Of a stretch of DNA of 64,000 bases, positions 25,847 through 34,773 are shown in pieces. A program made the translations under genes and the position numbers. The DNA comes from Flavobacterium nackdongense. GTDB taxonomy: Bacteria; Bacteroidota; Bacteroidia; Flavobacteriales; Flavobacteriaceae. The notes under the pieces were generated by a model. That model was not told the DNA's origin and ran no database searches. It saw nothing but the letters and a program-made list of their open reading frames with translations. The stretch spans positions 1,178,001 through 1,242,000 of the forward strand of contig NZ_CP037933.1 in NCBI RefSeq assembly GCF_004355225.1. Reading direction: 5' to 3'. Each line of letters opens with the position of its first letter. The first letter of the stretch is position 1.

Positions 25847-27094
25847 ATGAACCTCAAAAAAAACTTCTTTCTCATCGCCAAATGGATGCTCATTTGCTTG
25901 TTGATTGGTTTTTTTTCTGGTTCAGCCTCAGCATTTTTTTTGGTATCTTTAGAATGGGTGACGCACTATCGAGAATACCATAATTGGATTATTTGGTTGC
26001 TGCCCGTGGGTGGACTCGCCATAGGGTTATTGTATAAATTTTACGGAAGTGATGTAGTAAAAGGCAATAATTTATTGCTGGAAGAATACGAAAATCCACA
26101 AAAAACGATTCCACTCAAAATGGCACCGATGGTGCTCGTAAGCACCTTAATCACGCATCTTTTTGGAGGTTCGGCAGGTCGAGAGGGAACCGCAGTACAA
26201 ATGAGTGGTGCTATCGCAGACCAATTCAAAAAACCATTCCATCTGAATGATTCCGACCGAAAAACACTCATTATTCTAGGCATTAGTGCGGGATTTGCTT
26301 CGGTTTTTGGAACCCCGTTGGCTGGTGCCTTGTTTGCTCTAGAAGTTTTGTATTTCAGCAAAATCACTTACAAAAGTATCGTTTTGTCTTTCCTTGTGGC
26401 CTATATTGCTTATTTTACTGTCGAATTGTGGCAGGTTCAGCATACGCATTATCAGATTCCTACAATCCCAGCACTTAGTTTAAACCATTTTTCCTATATC
26501 ATTGTTGCTGGTGTTCTATTTGGTTTAACTGCCATGTTATTTTCAAGAAGCACCCATCTTTGGGCGACATTATTTTCAAAATACATTCAGGATGCCCCTT
26601 TACGACCCTTTGTAGGAGGTCTTATTTTAGTGGTTGCGATTTACTTCATGGGAACAACAAAATACATCGGATTGGGCATTCCAACATTGGTTGAATCCTT
26701 CTCCACAACCAACCCTTGGTATGATTTTCTGCTCAAAATTCTCTTTACTGGATTTACACTTGGCGCGGGATTCAAAGGAGGTGAAGTTACTCCGCTTTTT
26801 TTCATTGGCGCCACCTTGGGAAGTGCATTATCTCTGGTTATTCCTTTGCCAATAGCGCTTTTGGCAGGAATGGGATTTGTTGCGGTATTTTCGGGAGCAA
26901 CTCACACTCCTATTGCATGCAGCATAATGGGAATGGAACTTTTTGGTGTTGAAAGCGGCACTTATATCGGAATCACTTGTATCCTAGCCTATTATTCGTC
27001 GGGTTCCATTGGAATTTATCATTCACAAATTGTAAAAGGGTCTAAATACAAGTTGTACCAACGATTTAAAAAGAAAGATCTTGAAGATTTTTAG
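25847..27094 (+). CDS. voltage-gated chloride channel (ClC) family protein
   Basis: A 415-residue integral membrane protein with about ten hydrophobic segments. The filter motifs are GGSAGREGTAVQMSG (N-terminal GREGP region) and FKGGEVTPLFFIGATLG (GGxxxPLFxxGA). It lacks C-terminal CBS domains. ClC proteins of bacteria may be H+/Cl- exchangers or fluoride channels; the transport ion cannot be decided. The start used is the ATG three codons after a TTG at 25838. It is followed 70 bases later by nrnA on the same strand. Confidence 0.9.
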   Translation: MNLKKNFFLIAKWMLICLLIGFFSGSASAFFLVSLEWVTHYREYHNWIIWLLPVGGLAIGLLYKFYGSDVVKGNNLLLEEYENPQKTIPLKMAPMVLVSTLITHLFGGSAGREGTAVQMSGAIADQFKKPFHLNDSDRKTLIILGISAGFASVFGTPLAGALFALEVLYFSKITYKSIVLSFLVAYIAYFTVELWQVQHTHYQIPTIPALSLNHFSYIIVAGVLFGLTAMLFSRSTHLWATLFSKYIQDAPLRPFVGGLILVVAIYFMGTTKYIGLGIPTLVESFSTTNPWYDFLLKILFTGFTLGAGFKGGEVTPLFFIGATLGSALSLVIPLPIALLAGMGFVAVFSGATHTPIACSIMGMELFGVESGTYIGITCILAYYSSGSIGIYHSQIVKGSKYKLYQRFKKKDLEDF

Positions 27095-27163
27095 AGTTGT
27101 AAATGTTTGTTAAATGTAGAATTGTTTTCGACTTTACTATAAAAAAATGTAAATTCGCAACCT

Positions 27164-28168
27164 ATGAACGAACAAGATATACTAGCCATACAAGCTTTAC
27201 TAGCTACACCCAAAAAAATAGCCATTATTCCGCATCGAAATCCTGATGGAGATGCGATGGGCTCTACCCTTGGGTTGTATCATTTTTTACTTCGAAACCA
27301 TCATTTTCCTGTAGTGGTTTCGCCCAATCAGTTCCCTGATTTCTTAGCTTGGATGCCCGGGTCAGAAACCGTGGAAATCTTTGAAAACAACAAGAAAAAA
27401 GTGAGCAAAATACTCGAGGAAGCCGAATTGGTTTTTACCTTAGATTTCAATGCGTTGCACCGTGTGGGCGAAATGGAAAACGTGCTCAACACTCTAAAAG
27501 TACCCTTTGTGATGATGGATCACCATCAATCGCCAGATGACTATGCTGTTGTGACTTTTTCGGATGTGGCCTATGGTTCGACTTGTGAAATGTTGTATCA
27601 TTTTATTTGTTCGTTGGGCAAAAAATCTCAGATTGACAAAACTATTGGTACTTGTATCTATACCGGAATTCTAACCGACTCAGGTTCGTTCCGATTCCCA
27701 AAAACTACGGGCACAACCCATAGAATCATTGCCGATTTAATCGATTTAGGGGTCGAGAACAGCCAAATTCCAGCTTTACTTTTCGACAATAGCTCGTTTG
27801 ACCGTTTGCAATTATTGGGAAGAGCTTTGCAGAATATGAAAATTTTCCCAGAGCATAAAACAACCTATACGACGCTGACACAAAAGGAACTAGACCAATT
27901 CAATTTTATAAAAGGCGACACCGAAGGCATCGTCAATTATGGTTTAAGCATCAAAGGCATAGTCTTTACAGCAATATTCATCGAAAATGCCGAAGAAAAA
28001 ATCATAAAGATTTCGCTTCGTTCTCAAGGTGATTTCGACGTGAATCTCTTCGCCAGAGCTCATTTTAATGGTGGCGGACATCAGAATGCTGCAGGAGGAA
28101 AATCGGAACTTTCTATGGAAGAAACGATAATTAAATTTGAAAATTTAGTTCGTACACTAAAAATATAA
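27164..28168 (+). CDS. nrnA: DHH-family oligoribonuclease/pAp phosphatase
   Basis: A 334-residue phosphoesterase of the NrnA type, which degrades short RNA oligomers and 3'-phosphoadenosine 5'-phosphate. The metal-binding motifs are HRNPDGDAMGS, LDFNALHRVGEM, MMDHHQSPDD (the DHH motif) and LTDSGSFRFP; the C-terminal DHHA1 domain contains FNGGGHQNAAGG. Length fits. The gene precedes gldI by six bases, an arrangement I recall in other gliding Bacteroidota, so the two are probably co-transcribed. Confidence 0.93.
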   Translation: MNEQDILAIQALLATPKKIAIIPHRNPDGDAMGSTLGLYHFLLRNHHFPVVVSPNQFPDFLAWMPGSETVEIFENNKKKVSKILEEAELVFTLDFNALHRVGEMENVLNTLKVPFVMMDHHQSPDDYAVVTFSDVAYGSTCEMLYHFICSLGKKSQIDKTIGTCIYTGILTDSGSFRFPKTTGTTHRIIADLIDLGVENSQIPALLFDNSSFDRLQLLGRALQNMKIFPEHKTTYTTLTQKELDQFNFIKGDTEGIVNYGLSIKGIVFTAIFIENAEEKIIKISLRSQGDFDVNLFARAHFNGGGHQNAAGGKSELSMEETIIKFENLVRTLKI

Positions 28169-28174
28169 ATCATT

Positions 28175-28840
28175 ATGACCCATTTCAAACAGATTCTTAT
28201 CGCATTCTTGTTCACTTTTGTAGTGTCTAGTTGCAAACAAAGTCAAGACGCTCGCAGACCCATTTCGCATGCCTCGGGTTCTTTTATGAAAAAATCGGCA
28301 GAACGAAACAAGAAACTCATCGCTACTGAAGAAGGCCAAATCGATTCCTTGATTAAGAGCAATCCCAAAGTAAAATATATGGCTTCGACCAAAGGGTATT
28401 GGTACACCTATGTAGTCCAAAACGATATCGACACCATCACCCCAAAAAAAGGAGATGTAGCCTTTTTTAACTATGAATTAAAAGATTTGAAAGGCAACAT
28501 AATCTATTCAGAAGTGGAACTGAAACCCCAAACTTATGCCGTCGATAAGCAAAATATAATGACTGGACTGCGAGAAGGTATCAAATTGATGCACAAAAAC
28601 GAAAAAGTTATTTTTCTTTTCCCTTCGCATGTCGCCTATGGTTACCACGGCGATGACAAAAAAATTGGTCCCAATCAACCTTTATTATGTACTGTAAGCC
28701 TGCATAATTTCATTTCGGAAGAAGCTTTCAAAAAAGAAATTCAACTCAGACAGAGCAATACTTTGAATCAGGATCAAAGTGGTGTCCAACCCAAACAAAC
28801 CAAACCCGTAAATAAAATTATTGACACATTAACCAATTAA
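28175..28840 (+). CDS. gldI: gliding motility-associated peptidyl-prolyl isomerase GldI
   Basis: A 221-residue lipoprotein with a lipobox ending VVSSC (Cys20). Residues 90-195 form an FKBP domain (YELKDLKGNIIYSEVELKPQTYAVDK, GLREGIKLMHKNEKVIFLFPSHVAYGYHGDD). Sequence and gene order after nrnA identify it as GldI, required for Flavobacterium gliding and presumably for folding Gld/type IX secretion proteins in the periplasm. The last 25 residues are a low-complexity Gln/Thr tail. Two further FKBP-containing genes follow at once, making a periplasmic folding cluster. Confidence 0.92.
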   Translation: MTHFKQILIAFLFTFVVSSCKQSQDARRPISHASGSFMKKSAERNKKLIATEEGQIDSLIKSNPKVKYMASTKGYWYTYVVQNDIDTITPKKGDVAFFNYELKDLKGNIIYSEVELKPQTYAVDKQNIMTGLREGIKLMHKNEKVIFLFPSHVAYGYHGDDKKIGPNQPLLCTVSLHNFISEEAFKKEIQLRQSNTLNQDQSGVQPKQTKPVNKIIDTLTN

Positions 28841-28848
28841 ATTTAACA

Positions 28849-29964
28849 ATGAAAAAAAGCATTTTAGTTGCATTCGCCGCCGTACTTTTTAGCTCCCTAT
28901 ATTCTTGCAAAGAGGAGAAAAACAACCTTCCCGACGGATTATACGCCCAAATCGAAACCAACAAGGGAAAAATAATTGTGCAATTGGAGTATGATAAAAC
29001 CCCAATTACAGTAGCCAATTTTGTTACATTGGCCGAAGGAAAAAACGAATTTATCACCAATGAAAACCTGAAAAAGAAACCTTTTTATGACGGTTTGAAA
29101 TTTCACCGAGTCATTCCAGAATTCATGATTCAAGGAGGTGATCCATTAGGAACTGGCTCTGGTGACACCGGCTACAAATTCAAAGACGAAATCACCGAAA
29201 TGAGATTTGACAAAGGGGGAGTTTTGGCAATGGCCAACAATGGGCCTGGAACCAACAGCAGCCAATTCTTCATCACACATCTTGAAACCCCTTGGTTGGA
29301 AGGGAAACACACCATTTTTGGACATGTTGTCGAAAATGGAATGGATGTGGTCAACAAAATCGAACAAGGAGATTATATGGAAAAAGTAACCATTATCCGC
29401 AATGGTGAAGCTGCCAAAAAATTTGATGCCGTCAAAACATTCCGTGACTATTATAAAATAGAAGCTGAGAATCAAAAAAACAAATTGGCATTAGAAAGAG
29501 CAGCAAATGCCAAATACCAAGCGGTTTTCGACAAAAAAGTAGCCGAATTCGAAGTTTTAAAAGCCAAAGCAACCACGACCCCAACCGGTTTAAAATATGC
29601 AATCACCAAAAAAGCGGGTGGCAAAAAACCAGCTGCAGGCGCCAATATTTTCATTCATTACGCAGGTTATCTTGAAAACGGAAGCCTTTTCGATTCGAGT
29701 ATCGAAGCCATAACCAAAATCTACGGAAAATACGATCCAAACCGAGCTGCTCAAGGTGGTTATCAGCCGATTCCTTTTCAATACGGCAAAAAAGATGGTT
29801 TGATTCCAGGATTTATCGAAGGAATTGAGCAATTGTCTTTTGGTGACAAGGCTACCATTTTTATCCCTTCAAAATTAGGATATGGTGAAGCGGGTGCCGG
29901 TGGTGTGATTCCACCGAATGCCAATATTATTTTCGAAATCGAGTTGTTAGAAAAAACGAACTAG
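28849..29964 (+). CDS. cyclophilin-FKBP fusion lipoprotein
   Basis: A 371-residue double proline isomerase. Lipobox LYSC (Cys20) anchors it. Residues about 32-190 form a cyclophilin domain ([49 protein letters not shown]). A charged helical linker (about 200-240) precedes a C-terminal FKBP domain (IFIHYAGYLENGSLFDSS, IPGFIEGIEQLSFGDKATIFIPSKLGYGEAG). It starts nine bases after gldI, so it is in the same operon. Such cyclophilin-FKBP chimeras are known in Bacteroidetes. Presumed role: periplasmic folding. Confidence 0.93.
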   Translation: MKKSILVAFAAVLFSSLYSCKEEKNNLPDGLYAQIETNKGKIIVQLEYDKTPITVANFVTLAEGKNEFITNENLKKKPFYDGLKFHRVIPEFMIQGGDPLGTGSGDTGYKFKDEITEMRFDKGGVLAMANNGPGTNSSQFFITHLETPWLEGKHTIFGHVVENGMDVVNKIEQGDYMEKVTIIRNGEAAKKFDAVKTFRDYYKIEAENQKNKLALERAANAKYQAVFDKKVAEFEVLKAKATTTPTGLKYAITKKAGGKKPAAGANIFIHYAGYLENGSLFDSSIEAITKIYGKYDPNRAAQGGYQPIPFQYGKKDGLIPGFIEGIEQLSFGDKATIFIPSKLGYGEAGAGGVIPPNANIIFEIELLEKTN

Positions 29965-29970
29965 AGGACA

Positions 29971-30054
29971 AAATACGAAGTACGAGATACGAAGTACGAA
30001 ATACGAAGTACGAAGTACGAAATACGAAGTACGAAATACGAAGTACGAAATACG
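29971..30054 (+). repeat. twelve-unit heptamer array between two isomerase genes
   Basis: Twelve uninterrupted 7-base units of only three kinds (AAATACG, AAGTACG, AGATACG) run 84 bases. The unit TACG core is invariant; only positions 2 and 3 vary. It starts six bases after the isomerase stop codon and ends 48 bases before the next start. Confidence 0.97.
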
Positions 30055-30102
30055 AATTGAAAACAGTTAATAAATATAAATTTTTTACATAAATATCCAA
30101 TT

Positions 30103-31335
30103 ATGAAAACTAAAATTCTAGTATTATTATTCTTGGGAATGTTGAACCTTCAGGCACAAACGACCAAAAAACCCGCAACAACAAAGCCAGCAACTACAAC
30201 CAAAAAACCAACTACAACTACAAAAGTAAATCCAACGACGCCAGCATCTGGTGATGCAATTTTTGCTACGATTACCACCAACAAAGGACCTATCGTTTTG
30301 CAATTGGAATACAAAAAAACTCCAGTAACTGTGGCCAACTTCATCGCTTTGGCCGAAGGAAAGAATACTTTTGTAACTGATGCTAAACTCAAAGGAAAAC
30401 CTTTTTATGATGGTTTAAAATTTCACAGAGTGATTAAGGATTTTATGATTCAGGGAGGCGATCCCTCAGGAAACGGTTCCGGCGGCCCTGGTTATGCCTT
30501 TAAAGACGAAATTACCGATTTGAAACACAACAAAGGAGGCATCCTTTCGATGGCTAATTCTGGTCCAGCAACCAATGGAAGTCAATTCTTTATTACACAC
30601 AAAGAAACGCCTTGGTTAGACGGAAAACACACCGTTTTTGGCCATGTAACTCAAGGAATGGATATTGTGAATGCCATAGCTCAGGATGATGTCATTTTGA
30701 AAGTGACTATCACTAGAAAAGGAACTTCTGCCAATGCTTTTAATGCACCTAAAGTTTTTGCAGATTATTACAACAACAAAGCGGAAGATGCCAAAAAACA
30801 AGCCGCAATTGATGCCGAAAACAAGAAAAAACAAGCCGAAATCGAAGCCGCAGCTAAGAAAGCGTATGAAGAAAAATATGCTAGTGTAATCGCTGCCAAA
30901 AAAGCGTATTTGGATGCTGAAAAAGCTACTGCTACCACTACCCCATCCGGATTATCGTATAAAATTACCCAAAAAGGAACCGGGGTAAAACCAGCAGACG
31001 GAACTACAATCTATTTTAATTATGCCGGTTATTTTGAAGACGGAAATCTTTTTGATAGCAGTTATTCTGATGTTTGCAAAACTTACGGAAAATATGACGC
31101 CAATCGAGATGCTCAAAACGGATACCAAGCTTTCCCTTTCGAAGCTGGCAAAAAAGACGGAATGATTCCGGGATTTCTAGAAGGATTGAGCTTATTGTCT
31201 TTTGGAGAAAAAGCCATCATTTACTTACCCTCGAATCTTGCTTATGGCGAAAGAGGTGCTGGCGGTGTAATTCCTCCAAACGCTACTTTAATTTTTGAAA
31301 TAGAAATGATTGAAAGTAAAGCCGAGCCCAAATAA
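30103..31335 (+). CDS. second cyclophilin-FKBP fusion, secreted
   Basis: A 410-residue paralogue of the preceding gene. The signal peptide [19 protein letters not shown] has no lipobox Cys, so the mature protein is probably soluble in the periplasm. A Thr/Lys/Pro-rich linker (residues 20-50) precedes the cyclophilin domain ([43 protein letters not shown]). A coiled-coil Ala/Lys linker (about 230-270) and a C-terminal FKBP domain ([37 protein letters not shown]) follow. Tandem duplication is plain from the near-identical blocks. Terminated by the hairpin at 31356. Confidence 0.93.
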   Translation: MKTKILVLLFLGMLNLQAQTTKKPATTKPATTTKKPTTTTKVNPTTPASGDAIFATITTNKGPIVLQLEYKKTPVTVANFIALAEGKNTFVTDAKLKGKPFYDGLKFHRVIKDFMIQGGDPSGNGSGGPGYAFKDEITDLKHNKGGILSMANSGPATNGSQFFITHKETPWLDGKHTVFGHVTQGMDIVNAIAQDDVILKVTITRKGTSANAFNAPKVFADYYNNKAEDAKKQAAIDAENKKKQAEIEAAAKKAYEEKYASVIAAKKAYLDAEKATATTTPSGLSYKITQKGTGVKPADGTTIYFNYAGYFEDGNLFDSSYSDVCKTYGKYDANRDAQNGYQAFPFEAGKKDGMIPGFLEGLSLLSFGEKAIIYLPSNLAYGERGAGGVIPPNATLIFEIEMIESKAEPK

Positions 31336-31355
31336 TAACTACGAGGAATGAGAAA

Positions 31356-31400
31356 AACAATCCCGACAAGCCATGCTACTTGTCGGGTTTTTGTTTTTTT
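31356..31400 (+). terminator. intrinsic terminator of the gldI-isomerase operon
   Basis: CCCGACAAG (31362-31370) and CTTGTCGGG (31379-31387) form a perfect 9-bp stem followed by T-rich sequence. Confidence 0.92.
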
Positions 31401-31448
31401 TTAATTTTACTATAAATTCCTGATTACCAGAAATCTGATTACTAAAAA

Positions 31449-31886
31449 CTATTTTTTAAATTTCCAATCAAATTCGTCTTTGGCATTGATGATGGCACCA
31501 ATTTCAAATTTCACCACTTCTTCAAATTCGGTTTGGAGGATAAACCAATTGTCTTCGTTGAAATAATTTTCGAAAGTATCAAACGATTCTTGCGTGAACT
31601 TGGTGATGCCTTTTGTAGCCAATTCTTTTTTGGCTTCACTATTTTTTTTGCCTATGATTGTGTGACCCAATAATTCTAAATTTCGATCAGATGCCACAAT
31701 ATAACCCAATTTGAGCTCTTCTTCCTGATAGAACGTCAATCGCATTTTTAGTGAATTATAGGTAAAAATAACATTCTCGTCTTCGTCTTTGTAATTGCGG
31801 TTGGGTTTGCCATAAAGCGCAATAACATCGTTTTGTTTCATGCCGAAAAGGAGCTTGTCGATTCCGTTTTTTAGATTTATTTTCAT
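31449..31886 (-). CDS. hypothetical protein, SMI1-like size, unknown fold
   Basis: A 145-residue soluble, charged protein without signal or membrane segment. I do not recognise a family. FGMKQNDVIALYGKPNRNYKDEDENVIFTYNSLKMRLTFYQ reads like a small alpha/beta fold in which a conserved GKPN turn precedes strands, as in bacterial small-lipoprotein A (BamE-like) GxTxxxVxxxLGxP motifs, but it is cytosolic here. Transcribed alone on the minus strand between two plus-strand units. Codon use is like the neighbours, supporting a real gene. Confidence 0.65.
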   Translation of the reverse strand: MKINLKNGIDKLLFGMKQNDVIALYGKPNRNYKDEDENVIFTYNSLKMRLTFYQEEELKLGYIVASDRNLELLGHTIIGKKNSEAKKELATKGITKFTQESFDTFENYFNEDNWFILQTEFEEVVKFEIGAIINAKDEFDWKFKK

Positions 31887-31985
31887 CTGTGTAAATTTTA
31901 CGACAAAGTTCGCAAAGTTTTCTACAAAATTCGCTTTTTTTTAAAGTTTAAAACAATTTAGTATCATCGAGCACACAGATTTTAG

Positions 31986-31993
31986 TATATTTG
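31986..31993 (+). promoter_or_regulatory. putative -7 element of the lipoprotein gene
   Basis: TATATTTG, 63 bases before the lipoprotein ATG; no consensus -33 box. Confidence 0.35.
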
Positions 31994-32055
31994 TAAGGAA
32001 GATTGTGCCAATTTTTTCACAGTCTGACGTTAGCAGAACTATTAAATCCGACATT

Positions 32056-32898
32056 ATGAAACAACAATTATTTTCAATTAAAGTAATTTTAATCTTAACC
32101 AGTTTGGTAACCTTAATCGGTTGTCAAAAAGATGATGATATATTTCAAGTAAGTGAAACAAAATTTTTAGTTGATAAAATATATAATTACAACAACGACC
32201 TTATAGCGGAATACTTTTATGACAACGAAAATAGACTTATAAAAAAGTATGTGACTGAACATTTGGGTAATAACTATCAACAAGAGTGGGCATCTTACTC
32301 AGATGAATTTGAATATCAAAACGGTCGTGTTTCAAAAATTATTCATAAAGACATTTCGTACAATATGTTTAACTATGAAACCAATATCTTCTACAATTCT
32401 ATTGGTACTATAACAAAAACAGAAATATATAAAAACGGTCAACTTATTTCAAATAACTCTAATTATAGATACAAGAATGGCAATTTAACAGGAACTATAA
32501 AATACAACTTGGCTACTATTGTATATAAAGATTCCATTATTTATAACAAATCAGGAAATGTGATTAAATATTTATACGAAAGACCTGAAACGGATTTAAT
32601 TGGGAATCCGCTACCACAAACAAAAATAACTACCATTCAAGAATTTAGTTATGACAATCATTTGAGACCAAACTTTAATCTTGACTATCTTTTCATTTAT
32701 GAGCCTCTGCCATTTAATGAATTAGCAGATTTACAAAGACATTTATCCACAAATAATATGACTTATTTTATTGATGGAACAAAATGGATATATTCGTATA
32801 ATGAACAAGGTTTACCCTCTAAAATTGAAGTTAAATGGAAAGATATTGAAACAACTTTGCCAATGATGTTAAGAATAACATACAAAGAGATAAATTAA
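32056..32898 (+). CDS. lipoprotein with YD/RHS-like repeats
   Basis: A 280-residue lipoprotein with lipobox TLIGC (Cys23). The ATG at 32056 gives a standard signal; the 17 upstream codons in frame are dropped. The mature part contains several degenerate strand repeats: YDNENRLIKKY, YQNGRVSKIIHKD, YNSIGTITKTEIYKNGQLI, YRYKNGNLTGTIKYN, YNKSGNVIKYLYE, SYDNHLRPNF. These resemble YD/RHS-type or DUF4595-like beta-repeat proteins found as many paralogues in Bacteroidota. No toxin tail is seen. Very AT-rich, suggesting a variable locus. Surface location likely; function unknown. Confidence 0.65.
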   Translation: MKQQLFSIKVILILTSLVTLIGCQKDDDIFQVSETKFLVDKIYNYNNDLIAEYFYDNENRLIKKYVTEHLGNNYQQEWASYSDEFEYQNGRVSKIIHKDISYNMFNYETNIFYNSIGTITKTEIYKNGQLISNNSNYRYKNGNLTGTIKYNLATIVYKDSIIYNKSGNVIKYLYERPETDLIGNPLPQTKITTIQEFSYDNHLRPNFNLDYLFIYEPLPFNELADLQRHLSTNNMTYFIDGTKWIYSYNEQGLPSKIEVKWKDIETTLPMMLRITYKEIN

Positions 32899-32920
32899 AA
32901 AATACTTCTTCAAACAACGA

Positions 32921-32957
32921 GAGTTTCTTTGCGTGCGCAGCACGAACAATGAAACTC
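32921..32957. repeat. imperfect hairpin after the lipoprotein gene
   Basis: GAGTTTC (32921-32927) and GAAACTC (32951-32957) close a stem whose inner part is GTGC-GCA-GCAC with mismatches. It is GC-richer than its surroundings and might act as a terminator or REP-type element. Confidence 0.5.
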
Positions 32958-33109
32958 GGGTTGAACATAACTGGAGTACCTGCCGTCAACACTATTGAGT
33001 TATCGTAAAATATTTAGAGAGAATAGTAGGAGGATTTTGTTTCTTCTCTTTTTGTTTGAAATTTTCAATAATTAATACTTAAATTAGTATCATTAAATAA
33101 AGAACCCAA

Positions 33110-34510
33110 ATGAAAAAAATAATAGTAGTTTTTCTTATAAGCTTTGTTTCCCTGAACACTTTCGGACAAGACATAACAGGAAAATGGAATGGCCTTTTGA
33201 AAGTGCAAGGAATGCAATTGAGAGTTGTGTTCAATATTAACAAAACCGAAACAGGTTATAGCGCCACAATGGATAGTCCTGACCAAGGAGCCAAAGGAAT
33301 TCCGGTGACCACAACCCGTTTTGAAAACTCCAATTTGAAAATTGAAATGAATGCTCCCAAAATTGAATACGAAGGTGTTTTAGGCAATGATGGAGTGGTA
33401 TCAGGGAATTTCAAACAAAGTGGCATGACTTTTCCGATGAATTTATCAAGGCAAGAAATCGAAAAGGAGAAAATTAGAAGACCACAAGAACCTGTAAAAC
33501 ATTATCCCTATTATACTGAAGATGTCAGTTTCGAAAATAAAAAAGCTGGAATTACACTGGCAGGAACACTGACTTTGCCACAAAAAGAAGGCGTCTATCC
33601 TGTGGTAATTTTGATTAGCGGAAGCGGACCACAAAACAGAGATGAAGAATTGATGGGACACAAACCGTTTCTAGTAATAGCAGATTATTTAACCCAAAAT
33701 GGTATAGCCGTACTGCGTTATGATGATCGAGGAACCGCTGCATCGAAAGGCAATTTCAAAACAGCAACCAGTTTAGATTTTGCCTCCGATACTGAAGCTG
33801 CCATGGCGTATTTGAAAACGAGAAAAGAAATCAACCCCAAAAAAATAGGCCTAATAGGACATAGCGAAGGCGGTTTGATTGCTCCAATGATTGCCAGTAA
33901 TAACAAAGATGTCGCCTTTATCATTTTGCTCGCTGGACCCGGAATACCAGGCGATCAATTGCTTTTGATGCAACAAAACCTAATAGGTAAAGCAGCTGGA
34001 ATGAGTGATACAGAATTACAAAAAAGTGAAGCAATCAATAAAAAAGCTTTTGAAATTGTAAAACATTCGACAAGTATCGAACCGCTCAAAATCGAGCTAA
34101 CTCAGTTACTTAGTCAGAATTTAAAAGACAATCCAAATAGTGCAATACCAAATGGAATGAGTGCTGATGACTATGTGAAACTTCAAGTCGATCAAATTGC
34201 TTATCCTTGGATGCAATATTTTATCAAATACAACCCTGCTCCTGCTCTAGAAAAAGTAAAATGTCCGGTATTGGCGCTGAATGGAGAAAAGGATTTACAA
34301 GTTCCGCCAGAAGCCAATTTGGAAGCTATTCAAAAAGCATTAGAAAAGGGTGGAAACAAAAATGGCAGTTACAAAGTGTTGCCCAACTTGAATCACTTGT
34401 TTCAGGAATGTGAAACTGGAGCTCCTAGTGAGTACGCCCAATTAGAACAAACTTTTGCTCCAAAAGCGCTAGCAGAAATTGTAGATTGGACCAAAAAAGT
34501 AATAAAATAA
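33110..34510 (+). CDS. secreted alpha/beta hydrolase (S33-like serine hydrolase)
   Basis: A 466-residue exported protein with signal peptide (IIVVFLISFVSLNTFGQ). Residues 20-125 are a small beta-sandwich (ITGKWNGLLKVQGMQLRVVFNI..). The alpha/beta hydrolase fold follows, with ISGSGPQNRDE as the oxyanion region, GHSEGG as the nucleophile elbow (Ser near residue 254), an Asp in LNGEKDLQVPPEAN and a His in LPNLNHLFQ, completing the triad. Relatives are annotated as serine aminopeptidase S33 or esterase. Substrate not known. Monocistronic. Confidence 0.85.
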   Translation: MKKIIVVFLISFVSLNTFGQDITGKWNGLLKVQGMQLRVVFNINKTETGYSATMDSPDQGAKGIPVTTTRFENSNLKIEMNAPKIEYEGVLGNDGVVSGNFKQSGMTFPMNLSRQEIEKEKIRRPQEPVKHYPYYTEDVSFENKKAGITLAGTLTLPQKEGVYPVVILISGSGPQNRDEELMGHKPFLVIADYLTQNGIAVLRYDDRGTAASKGNFKTATSLDFASDTEAAMAYLKTRKEINPKKIGLIGHSEGGLIAPMIASNNKDVAFIILLAGPGIPGDQLLLMQQNLIGKAAGMSDTELQKSEAINKKAFEIVKHSTSIEPLKIELTQLLSQNLKDNPNSAIPNGMSADDYVKLQVDQIAYPWMQYFIKYNPAPALEKVKCPVLALNGEKDLQVPPEANLEAIQKALEKGGNKNGSYKVLPNLNHLFQECETGAPSEYAQLEQTFAPKALAEIVDWTKKVIK

Positions 34511-34586
34511 ACCAACTCAGTAAGATGGCTTAGGAATAATAACAAACTAAGCTATTCTTCAGAAAAAAAAACTTGAGAGTAAAAAC

Positions 34587-34762
34587 CTATTCAATTCTAG
34601 ATTTTCTATCGAATGCTCTTTTCAATACGCCCCCAACTAAATCAGAGAGAGGTTTGATGGAAAAAATATGATTTTTGAAGAATGAATCGTCAAATGGATA
34701 ATCGAAAATTTGAGTATAAAAAATTCCCTCATTGATAATCAAATGAGGGAATTTTTTGAATT
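34587..34762 (-). pseudogene. possible remnant coding fragment (low confidence)
   Basis: The minus-strand frame here reads as a protein-like C-terminus (YTQIFDYPFDDSFFKNH, then PLSDLVGGVLKRAFDRKSRIE, stop at 34587) with no start codon of its own and no recognised family. It lies downstream of the PiT gene and overlaps its terminator hairpin. It may be the decayed end of a lost gene, or chance. Confidence 0.2.
34718..34757. terminator. strong terminator between S33 hydrolase and PiT genes
   Basis: AAAAAATTCCCTCAT and ATGAGGGAATTTTTT form a perfect 15-bp stem with a 9-10 base loop and A/T runs on both sides. It starts 17 bases after the PiT stop on the minus strand and can act in both directions. 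Confidence 0.92.
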
Positions 34763-34773
34763 GAATTCATTCT

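Noticed and set aside
29971..30054. Possible CRISPR array
   Set aside because: Repeat units are 7 bp with no unique spacers and no cas genes; it is a simple tandem array.
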